Below, in pieces: positions 42,245-49,747 of a stretch of 64,000 nt of DNA. Source of the stretch: Methyloradius palustris (lineage in GTDB: Bacteria; Pseudomonadota; Gammaproteobacteria; Burkholderiales; Methylophilaceae); assembly GCF_019703875.1 (NCBI RefSeq), contig NZ_AP024110.1:1488001-1552000 (forward strand), read 5' to 3'. The number at the start of each line of letters is the position of its first letter. The stretch's first letter is position 1. Made by a program: the position numbers and the translations under genes. The notes beneath the pieces were generated by a model. That model saw only the letters and a list, made by a program, of their open reading frames with translations, did no database searches and was not told the origin of the DNA.

Positions 42245-43312
42245 ATGGCTCACACTCATAAAGATTTACAGGCATTAGCAACAGACATCAAAAACTGGGG
42301 TGTTGAGCTTGGCTTCAACCAGATCGGCATTACCGATACTGATTTGTCGGCTGCTGGCGCTGAACATCAGGCATGGATTGCAAAAGGCTTTCATGGTGCT
42401 ATGGATTATATGGCAAAACATGGCGATAAACGAAGCCACCCTGCTGATTTAGTGCCCGGCACGGTACGTGTGATTTCGGCGCGTATGGATTACCAACCGC
42501 CTGCCACGCGCGATAGCCTAGAAGTCATGCAAGATGGTGAGCAGGCGTTCATATCACGCTATGCCTTGGGCCGTGATTATCACAAGGTCATGCGCAATCG
42601 CTTGCAAAAACTATCAGCCCGTATCGCCGACCACATAGGCGAATTTGGATACAGGGTATTCACCGATAGCGCCCCTGTCATGGAAGTTGCTCTGGCTGAA
42701 AAAGCTGGGCTGGGCTGGCGCGGCAAGCATACATTGCTGCTGAATCGTGATGCGGGTTCGTGGTTTTTTCTGGGTGAAATCTATATCGATTTGCCTTTGC
42801 CGATAGATACACCAACAACCAATCATTGCGGGTCATGCAAGGCCTGCATTGATGTCTGCCCAACGCAGGCAATTGTGGCGCCTTATGAAGTAGATGCACG
42901 GCGCTGCATCTCTTACCTGACCATAGAGCTTAAAGACAGCATCCCCGAATCACTCAGGTCTTTAATTGGCAATCGTGTATATGGCTGCGATGACTGTCAA
43001 CTGACTTGCCCCTGGAATCGTTTTTCGCACATCACGCAAGAAGAGGATTTCCATGTGCGTAACGGTCTAGACAACATCACACTAGCCGAACTTTTTAGCT
43101 GGACTGAAGCCAACTTTAAGCAGAAGCTGGCTGGTAGCGCGATATACAGGATTGGCTATGAACAATGGCTGCGCAACCTTGCTGTTGGGCTTGGTAATGC
43201 GCCTTCAACACCTGCTGTACTAGCGGCCTTAAATAGCCGCATTGATGATGCCTCAACCTTGGTGAAAGAACATGTTGAATGGGCGTTGAATCAACACAAT
43301 ATCGCGCAGTAA
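42245..43312 (+). CDS. queG: Epoxyqueuosine reductase QueG
   Basis: About 355 residues from the ATG giving MAHTHKDLQALATDIKNWG, the usual QueG N-terminus; an ATG 9 nt earlier is less likely. Two 4Fe-4S motifs, CGSCKACIDVCP and CDDCQLTCPW, and the cobalamin-binding central domain identify it. It reduces epoxyqueuosine to queuosine in tRNA, the last step of the pathway. It is divergent from tsaE with no gap. Confidence 0.95.
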   Translation: MAHTHKDLQALATDIKNWGVELGFNQIGITDTDLSAAGAEHQAWIAKGFHGAMDYMAKHGDKRSHPADLVPGTVRVISARMDYQPPATRDSLEVMQDGEQAFISRYALGRDYHKVMRNRLQKLSARIADHIGEFGYRVFTDSAPVMEVALAEKAGLGWRGKHTLLLNRDAGSWFFLGEIYIDLPLPIDTPTTNHCGSCKACIDVCPTQAIVAPYEVDARRCISYLTIELKDSIPESLRSLIGNRVYGCDDCQLTCPWNRFSHITQEEDFHVRNGLDNITLAELFSWTEANFKQKLAGSAIYRIGYEQWLRNLAVGLGNAPSTPAVLAALNSRIDDASTLVKEHVEWALNQHNIAQ

Positions 43313-43382
43313 ATTCATATGCTTATCTGTATAATCCTGCCACCCTCACCCCATTAAAAACATCTTAATAAAAGCACGCAAA

Positions 43383-45059
43383 TTGTTAAACACTTTAGCT
43401 ACAAGCCTGCAATCAAGCTATAAAAAGCTACCCGACCTGAATTTCAGAATACTCAGCTTAGGTCTGCTGGCACTCATTGCGCTCTTTATTGCCATCACTT
43501 TCGACCAGCATGGCATTAGTAACGATGAAGAAGTGCAGCATGTCTATGGTCGCCTGCTGTTGCAATTTTACAAGTCAGGCTTTGTTGACCAGGATGCGTT
43601 TCACTACCGAAATTTGTATCTATACGGTGGATTCTTTGACCTGATCGCTGCCGCGCTTGAGCACATTCTGCCAATCTGGGTGTGGGATATGCGCCATCTG
43701 CTATCAGCCTTGTTTGGGCTTGCTGGCATCGTTGCCTCTTACAAAATCGCACGTATTCTGGGTGGCGAACGTGCAGGTTTTATCACGGTTGTATTGTTGG
43801 CGATTACGGGCGCATGGTCTGGCGCCATGTTTACCCACACCAAAGACATCCCCTTTGGCACCTGCATGGTGTGGGCTTTGTATTACACGATATTAATTGC
43901 CCAGCAATTACCAAAACCTAAACTCAGCATTAGCATCAAGTTGGGCATTGCCATCGGTTGTGGCTTGGGCATGCGCATAGGCGGTGTATTTGCCGTGTTT
44001 TACCTGTTGATGATGATAGGTGTGGCAGGTTGGGTTTCAGGCAGCACGATTCGCGAGCGCATTTATTTTTGGTTTAGCTGTATCAAACCGCTTATACCAG
44101 CGGCGATTGTGGCATTTGTCTTGATGGCACTCTTTTGGCCTTGGGGCGTGATGGCGCCTGATCATCCATTAGAGGCCGCCAAAGCGTTCTCGCACTTTGC
44201 TTTCAATATGCTCACCGTGATGGATGGCGAGGTCATGAAAATCGGCCAGGTACCACGGGAATATTTGCCTGAATATCTGTTTGTGCGCTTACCCGAGATG
44301 TTTCTATTAGGTTTGGTAAGTGCTGTTGTTATTTTTGCACTGAGATTCAGCCTGGTTAAAACCAACCGGTTCGATGACAAGCATCCGCTATTTATAGGAT
44401 TCATAAGTGTATTTACCGCAGCGGGTTTTCCACTTGCCTTTATATTGCTGGACAAACCGGCGCTCTATAACGGCGTTCGTCATTTCACGTTCATACTGCC
44501 GCCCTTGGCGATTATTGCCGCCTTGGGCATCCACTTTGCAATCAACGCATTAAAGTCTTTTCCTAAATTACGGCTAGGGTTCATAGCGGTTTGCTGGCTG
44601 CTGGTCATTAACACCAGTTGTGTACTGATACAGTTGCACCCTTACGAATACATCTATTACAACTACTTTGCTGGCGATTTGTCAGATGCAGAAAAGGAAT
44701 GGGAAGGCGATTACTGGTCTAGCAGCTTGCGTGAAGCCTCGGATATGTTGGAAGATAAAGTCACCGAAATGGCCAAAACAGACCCCAGTATAGATGCGCA
44801 TCTCAAACAAAAGCCTTACACGGTTGCTGTATGTGCAGAAGCTTTACAAGGTAGTGCCTATCTGGATCATCGCTTTGTAGTGACCTCAGATTGGGTAAAA
44901 GCGGACTTCTTTATTTCCAGCACCAATATGAATTGCGATAAAGTACTTAAAGGTAAAATCATCGGTGAGGTAGAACGGATGGACGCGATACTGGCAGTCG
45001 TCAAAGATAGGCGTGATCTGCCAGCAGCTTTGCGTCAACCGCGGCCTGCACCTAAATAA
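43383..45059 (+). CDS. GT39/ArnT-like membrane glycosyltransferase
   Basis: A 558-residue protein with about eleven membrane helices and a TTG start (no better start nearby). The first periplasmic loop has HGISNDEEVQHVYGRLL, an acidic pair typical of the GT-C superfamily (PMT/ArnT-like). A soluble C-terminal periplasmic domain follows from about residue 420. It probably transfers a sugar from a polyprenyl-phosphate donor to an envelope acceptor. The donor is likely made by the next gene. A TATAAT at 43330-43335 may be its promoter. Confidence 0.82.
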   Translation: MLNTLATSLQSSYKKLPDLNFRILSLGLLALIALFIAITFDQHGISNDEEVQHVYGRLLLQFYKSGFVDQDAFHYRNLYLYGGFFDLIAAALEHILPIWVWDMRHLLSALFGLAGIVASYKIARILGGERAGFITVVLLAITGAWSGAMFTHTKDIPFGTCMVWALYYTILIAQQLPKPKLSISIKLGIAIGCGLGMRIGGVFAVFYLLMMIGVAGWVSGSTIRERIYFWFSCIKPLIPAAIVAFVLMALFWPWGVMAPDHPLEAAKAFSHFAFNMLTVMDGEVMKIGQVPREYLPEYLFVRLPEMFLLGLVSAVVIFALRFSLVKTNRFDDKHPLFIGFISVFTAAGFPLAFILLDKPALYNGVRHFTFILPPLAIIAALGIHFAINALKSFPKLRLGFIAVCWLLVINTSCVLIQLHPYEYIYYNYFAGDLSDAEKEWEGDYWSSSLREASDMLEDKVTEMAKTDPSIDAHLKQKPYTVAVCAEALQGSAYLDHRFVVTSDWVKADFFISSTNMNCDKVLKGKIIGEVERMDAILAVVKDRRDLPAALRQPRPAPK

Positions 45060-45077
45060 CATTCGTGAATACACTCT

Positions 45078-46133
45078 ATGTCTGATACTCCATTGAATCA
45101 ATCCAGCAACAGACCGCAAAAAGATCCGCTGATTAGCGTGATAGTCCCTGCGTTCAACGAAGCAGGTGCAATTCAAACCACACTGCAAAACATTGCCATT
45201 CAGTTAGCCAAGCTAAGCCCCAATTGGGAAATTGTGGTGATTGATGATGGCAGTAAGGACAATACTGCCGATCTTGTAAAAGCAGTATCAACCAAGCTGA
45301 ATACAAGCCTGGTGAGGTTCTCGCGTAATTTTGGTAAAGAATATGCCATCACCGCTGGCCTAGAATACGCACAAGGTGATGTAGTGATTTGCATGGATGC
45401 AGACGGCCAGCATTCTTCAGAATTACTCACGCAGATGCTTGAAAAATGGGGTGAAGGCTATGACATGGTCTATGCCGTGCGGCAAGATCGTGAAGTGGAA
45501 TCCCAATTCAAACGCTGGGGCTCCAAGGTGTTTTACAGGGCAATTGGCTTAGGCGGCCAGATTCATATCCCACGCGATGCGGGCGACTTTCGTTTGATGA
45601 ATCGCAAAGTGGTTGATGCGCTACGCTCGCTGCCAGAACGCAGCCGCTTCATGAAAGGTATTTACGCTTGGGTTGGCTACAAGTCTATCGGCATCCCCTA
45701 TACACCCTTACCTCGCATACATGGTGAAAGTACCTTCTCACGATTACGCTTGATTGGTTTGGCGTGGACAGGCATTACCAGCTTTTCTGTAATGCCACTA
45801 AGGTTGGCAAGCGCCGTTGGTGGTTTGTTGGCATTATTCGCTTTTTTGTATGGCACATCTGTTGTTGTCGACAAGCTATTTTTTGACGAATCTGTACCAG
45901 GCTGGCCTACAGTGATCGCCAGCATCATGTTCTTTTCTGGGGTACAACTCTTGTTTATTGGCATATTAGGCGAATATCTTGCCCGTATTTATGATGAAGT
46001 TAAAGGGCGTCCATCGTATATCGTAGCTGAGCATGTGGTACCTCAATCTAAAGCCTTGGTAACCAGACCAAAAGCAACAAAATCTAAAAAGGCTCCCGCC
46101 CAATCAGAAAAAAGCAGCACTGACCTTAAGTGA
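45078..46133 (+). CDS. GT2 polyprenyl-phosphate sugar transferase (GtrB/DPM1-like)
   Basis: A 351-residue protein. The GT-A domain has ISVIVPAFNEAGAI, VVIDDGSKDNT and CMDADGQHS (metal-binding DxD-like). Two C-terminal helices follow (LASAVGGLLALFAFLYG and TVIASIMFFSGVQLLFIGILGEYLARIY). Such enzymes load a sugar from a nucleotide donor onto undecaprenyl phosphate. It overlaps the GtrA gene start as GTGA, forming a coupled donor-flipping module. Confidence 0.92.
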   Translation: MSDTPLNQSSNRPQKDPLISVIVPAFNEAGAIQTTLQNIAIQLAKLSPNWEIVVIDDGSKDNTADLVKAVSTKLNTSLVRFSRNFGKEYAITAGLEYAQGDVVICMDADGQHSSELLTQMLEKWGEGYDMVYAVRQDREVESQFKRWGSKVFYRAIGLGGQIHIPRDAGDFRLMNRKVVDALRSLPERSRFMKGIYAWVGYKSIGIPYTPLPRIHGESTFSRLRLIGLAWTGITSFSVMPLRLASAVGGLLALFAFLYGTSVVVDKLFFDESVPGWPTVIASIMFFSGVQLLFIGILGEYLARIYDEVKGRPSYIVAEHVVPQSKALVTRPKATKSKKAPAQSEKSSTDLK

Positions 46134-46528
46134 AAGTATCCACCGTGAATCACTCGCGCTCTATTTCATGGTTTGGCATTATTGGCAGCCTTGCCGCGCT
46201 TGTGCACTATTGCGTAGCCGTTTCACTTGAAGGTTTTGTACATATTAGCCCTGCCTACTCGAATATCGCAGGTTTTGTGCTAGCTTTTCCTGTGAGTTAT
46301 TTCGGGCACAGCAAACTCTCATTCGCTAATCATCAAAGCACTCATCAGCAGGCATTGCCAAAATTCTTTGCAGTGGCTTTAGCTGGATTTATTGCTAACC
46401 AGATATTAGTGCTTAGCTTGATGTATGTATTCAAGCTACCCTTCTGGCTTGTGTTGAGCGTAGTAATGGTCATCGTTGCAATTAGCTCATATCTGCTGAG
46501 CCGCTTCTGGGCATTCAAATCAAAATGA
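46130..46528 (+). CDS. GtrA family membrane protein
   Basis: A 132-residue four-helix protein with the GtrA pattern: FGIIGSLAALVHYCVAV, then NIAGFVLAFPVSYFGHSKLSF, and a C-terminal SRFWAFKSK. It is thought to flip or help present lipid-linked sugars. The GTG start overlaps the GT2 stop, and its own stop overlaps the next ATG (ATGA). Confidence 0.92.
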   Translation: MKVSTVNHSRSISWFGIIGSLAALVHYCVAVSLEGFVHISPAYSNIAGFVLAFPVSYFGHSKLSFANHQSTHQQALPKFFAVALAGFIANQILVLSLMYVFKLPFWLVLSVVMVIVAISSYLLSRFWAFKSK

Positions 46529-47358
46529 GCAATGGCATGAAACCCATCATCATCAGTGCCGATGATTTCGCCCAAAGCGCTGCGATAGATACCGCCATCA
46601 TTGCACTTATTCAGCAAAAAAGACTTTCGGCTACATCCTGCCTAACACTGAGCCCAAGATGGTCAGAAACTGCAAAATTAATCACGCCAGAGATTCGCCA
46701 ACTTGCGGATATAGGCTTGCATCTGGACTTCACCCAGTTTGCGCAAACGGCCCGCAAACCGCTTGGTGTACTCATCATTAGAAGCCTGCTGCGTAGCCTT
46801 TCCAAGAAGGTAATTACAGCCAACATTCATCAGCAACTAGACCAGTTTGAACAAGCGCTCGGCGCAGCACCAGACTACATAGATGGCCATCAGCATGTGC
46901 ATCAATTACCGCAAATTCGCGATGCCTTGCTCGAAATCGTCATCAAACGCTACGGCACTCAATTGCCTTGGATACGCATTGCCGCCCCACCCGTGCAATT
47001 TGGCTTTAAAGGCCAAGTGATTGGATTGTTAGGCTCTGATGCATTAAAGAAGAAAGCTGAAGCATTGGGCTTAAAATGTACAACCCAGCTACTAGGCGTA
47101 TATGGTTTCGATGGAGACATTGCAGACTACCGCGCGAATTTTGAACATTGGCTAAATTACGCCCAGCACGCTACACCAACCCATCACATCGCGTTCATGT
47201 GCCACCCAGCAATAGATTCTAGCGACAAACAATCTGATATTGACGACCCTATTCTGAATGCCAGAATCCGCGAATACAGTTTTTTTGAAAACAATGATTT
47301 TGTAGAAATACTGACACGACACAATCTATCACCTGGTCGTGGCAGTGATTTTTTATAG
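46525..47358 (+). CDS. ChbG/HpnK (YdjC-like) carbohydrate deacetylase
   Basis: A 277-residue protein with the YdjC fold: metal-binding ISADDFAQS (Asp pair), LADIGLHLDF, DGHQHVHQLP (His ligands) and FMCHPA. These enzymes deacetylate N-acetylated sugars, such as diacetylchitobiose or hopanoid-linked GlcNAc. In this operon it probably deacetylates the sugar attached by the GT39-like enzyme. A terminator follows 15 nt after the stop. Confidence 0.92.
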   Translation: MSNGMKPIIISADDFAQSAAIDTAIIALIQQKRLSATSCLTLSPRWSETAKLITPEIRQLADIGLHLDFTQFAQTARKPLGVLIIRSLLRSLSKKVITANIHQQLDQFEQALGAAPDYIDGHQHVHQLPQIRDALLEIVIKRYGTQLPWIRIAAPPVQFGFKGQVIGLLGSDALKKKAEALGLKCTTQLLGVYGFDGDIADYRANFEHWLNYAQHATPTHHIAFMCHPAIDSSDKQSDIDDPILNARIREYSFFENNDFVEILTRHNLSPGRGSDFL

Positions 47359-47373
47359 CCACGCCATAAAACT

Positions 47374-47398
47374 AAAAAGCCCATAAATGGGCTTTTTT
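47374..47398. terminator. Bidirectional intrinsic terminator
   Basis: The core GCCCAT-AA-ATGGGC is extended by A5 and T6 tracts. It lies between the convergent YdjC-like gene and the 47421-47945 gene. Confidence 0.9.
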
Positions 47399-47420
47399 CA
47401 TATCCAAAGGCTGCAATTAA

Positions 47421-47945
47421 CTATTCGGTAGCGGCTTTACTTGGTGCCTTGACGACAGGTTTAACTACCTTCTTAACTGGGGCTACAAGTGAGGCTGTCA
47501 TCACGCAGTTCTCAATACCGTAGATGCCACCGTTATCATCTGATTCAAAATAAAGCTTACGGAAACTCCAGTGGCCTTGTGCATTCTTTTTAATGGTGGC
47601 GATACCAGTGCTATGTTCTGAATTTCGCTTGTCCGAAAGATTAAAGCTGATGGCTAAGCGATTACCGTCTGCTACGGCTTGCCCACGATAAATCACTGAA
47701 TTCTCAGTTTGGGTATCAAAATAATAAGCGCCGAATGTGCCGTAACTGCTTACACGGTTGATACGCATCGTAACGCTTACTTCGTAGTCACCGACTTGGT
47801 CGTTGGTGCCTTTACATGCATATTCACCACTATAGTTGATACCCTTAAATACTGGCTTTTCATCATCTGGCTTAAGTCCAGCAGCTTGTACAACGTTTGA
47901 TAATGTAAAGATACTTACCAATACTGCAAACAACAGTTTTTTCAT
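47421..47945 (-). CDS. Secreted protein of unknown function
   Basis: A 174-residue protein with a signal peptide ending VVQAA. The mature part, GINYSGEYACKGTNDQVGDYEVSVTMRI to GIENCVMTASL, has two Cys that could pair and a beta-strand-rich pattern. It ends in a Lys/Pro/Val tail (APVKKVVKPVVKAPSKAATE) resembling a periplasmic spacer. I do not recognise a named family. It is a single gene with its own promoter region. Confidence 0.75.
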   Translation of the reverse strand: MKKLLFAVLVSIFTLSNVVQAAGLKPDDEKPVFKGINYSGEYACKGTNDQVGDYEVSVTMRINRVSSYGTFGAYYFDTQTENSVIYRGQAVADGNRLAISFNLSDKRNSEHSTGIATIKKNAQGHWSFRKLYFESDDNGGIYGIENCVMTASLVAPVKKVVKPVVKAPSKAATE

Positions 47946-48144
47946 GCGGGCTTCTTTAAAAATTATTCAAAAATATTCAGTTATTGTAACGCGAAGCTGG
48001 CACAATATTGTTATTCATTTTTTAAATGCTTTTGCGCTGCTTTTACCATGGCCTGACTGAAGTTAAGCCGAATTTATTCAAATAGAATTATATCTGCGCT
48101 TCTGTGATCGCATCGAACCATTCTCAAATATTGTTTAGGGATTT

Positions 48145-49710
48145 ATGACTCAAGCTGGCACTAAGCCTTTGTGGCGTAATGTTTTTTTTAATGCCATTGT
48201 ATTAATTTTGCTAAGTATTTGGTTGTGGCAGCAAAATCAGCGAGTCAGCCTGATCAAGCCAGCAATGCCAGCCGATGGAAAACTACAGTGCGTTTCTTAC
48301 GCGCCATATTATGGCAAAGACCAGACGCCATTTATCGCCAGCACCCACATTAGCAAAACCCAGATTGATGCAGATTTAAAGGTATTAGCGCAGCGCTTTG
48401 ACTGCGTACGTATCTACTCTGTAAGCCAAGGCTTGGATTATGTGCCTGAGGCAGCAGCCAAGCTTGGTATGCATGTTTATCTGGGGGCGTGGATAGGCCG
48501 CTTAGCCATAGATAACAATAAAGAGTTAAATCTTGCGATTAAAGTCGCCAACGAATACCCAGACACGGTCAAAGCATTGATTGTAGGTAATGAAGTGTTG
48601 CTGCGAAAAGAGCAAACCGAGGTAGGCTTAGCCGCCCTTATAGATCAGGCGAAAGCACAAACCAAAGTGCCCGTGACGTATGCCGATGTATGGGAGTTCT
48701 GGTTAAAACACCCCAACCTGGAAAAGTCAGTCGATTTTGTCACTGTGCATATATTGCCTTACTGGGAGGATGATCCACAGCCGATTGAGCATGCAATCAA
48801 TCACGCCAGCATTGTTATGGATAAACTCCACGCCAGCTTTTCCAAGCCAATACTGATAGGCGAAACAGGCTGGCCATCAGCGGGACGTCAACGTGGAACC
48901 TCAATTCCCAGTTTGGTAAACGAGGCACGTTATCTGCGCGAATTCTTGCAAACCGCTGAAGATAAAGGCTGGCAATACAATATGATTGAAGCGGTAGACC
49001 AGCCTTGGAAGCGCAATCTTGAGGGCACCGTAGGTGGTTATTGGGGGCTTTACGACACTGATTTGCAGCCAAAATTTGATTTCGCTAACGACCTTAGCGA
49101 ACGTAAAGATGGCTTTACTCCACTATATATGGGCCTGACAGGCTTGTTGGTGTTTGTCGGTTTATCGGCATTCGCTGGTGAAAAGCGCCTGAGCGCTTAC
49201 ATCAGCCATGCCTTGCTAGGCGCATCAGTCGGGGCACTTGGTGTTATTCAGTTGGATTATCTAGTCATCGTCAGCCGCGACTCGATTGAGTGGCTAGTAT
49301 TAGGCGGCTTAGCCTTATTAGGCACTCTCATCACCATGAGCATGCCTTTTCTAATGCAGGTAAAATACAGCACCAAATTTCTGAATACCTTGCAAAAAGC
49401 CTTATTCTTGATAGCTGCCAGCGCAACGTTGACCAGCGTGCTGTTAGTTGGCGATGGCAGATATCGTGACTTTCCGCTCACGCTGTATGTATTACCTGTA
49501 CTACAACTCTCCATCGGGTTTTATCTTGCTAAAATCAAGGTAAGCACTGAAAGCGTGATTTATTACAGTATGAATGGTCTCAGTATCGCTACTGCCAGTA
49601 TATTCATCGTAATGGAGCCACATAATCCGCATGGCTATTATTGGCTGGGCATAGTCTTATTGATTGCTTATGCAACCCTACCCGACCACAAACGCATTGC
49701 TTCAGAATAA
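48145..49710 (+). CDS. GH17-like beta-1,3-glucanase/transferase membrane protein
   Basis: A 521-residue protein. An N-terminal helix (residues ~12-28) anchors a periplasmic GH17 TIM barrel: acid/base Glu150 (IVGNEVLL) and nucleophile Glu240 (IGETGWPS). From about residue 330 there are seven to eight helices. GH17 enzymes cut or re-join beta-1,3-glucan. It forms a two-gene unit with the GH17-GT2 protein 37 nt downstream and probably processes the glucan made by it. Confidence 0.88.
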   Translation: MTQAGTKPLWRNVFFNAIVLILLSIWLWQQNQRVSLIKPAMPADGKLQCVSYAPYYGKDQTPFIASTHISKTQIDADLKVLAQRFDCVRIYSVSQGLDYVPEAAAKLGMHVYLGAWIGRLAIDNNKELNLAIKVANEYPDTVKALIVGNEVLLRKEQTEVGLAALIDQAKAQTKVPVTYADVWEFWLKHPNLEKSVDFVTVHILPYWEDDPQPIEHAINHASIVMDKLHASFSKPILIGETGWPSAGRQRGTSIPSLVNEARYLREFLQTAEDKGWQYNMIEAVDQPWKRNLEGTVGGYWGLYDTDLQPKFDFANDLSERKDGFTPLYMGLTGLLVFVGLSAFAGEKRLSAYISHALLGASVGALGVIQLDYLVIVSRDSIEWLVLGGLALLGTLITMSMPFLMQVKYSTKFLNTLQKALFLIAASATLTSVLLVGDGRYRDFPLTLYVLPVLQLSIGFYLAKIKVSTESVIYYSMNGLSIATASIFIVMEPHNPHGYYWLGIVLLIAYATLPDHKRIASE

Positions 49711-49747
49711 CGATTAAGCATTACAACAGGATTAGATACTAGAAAAC

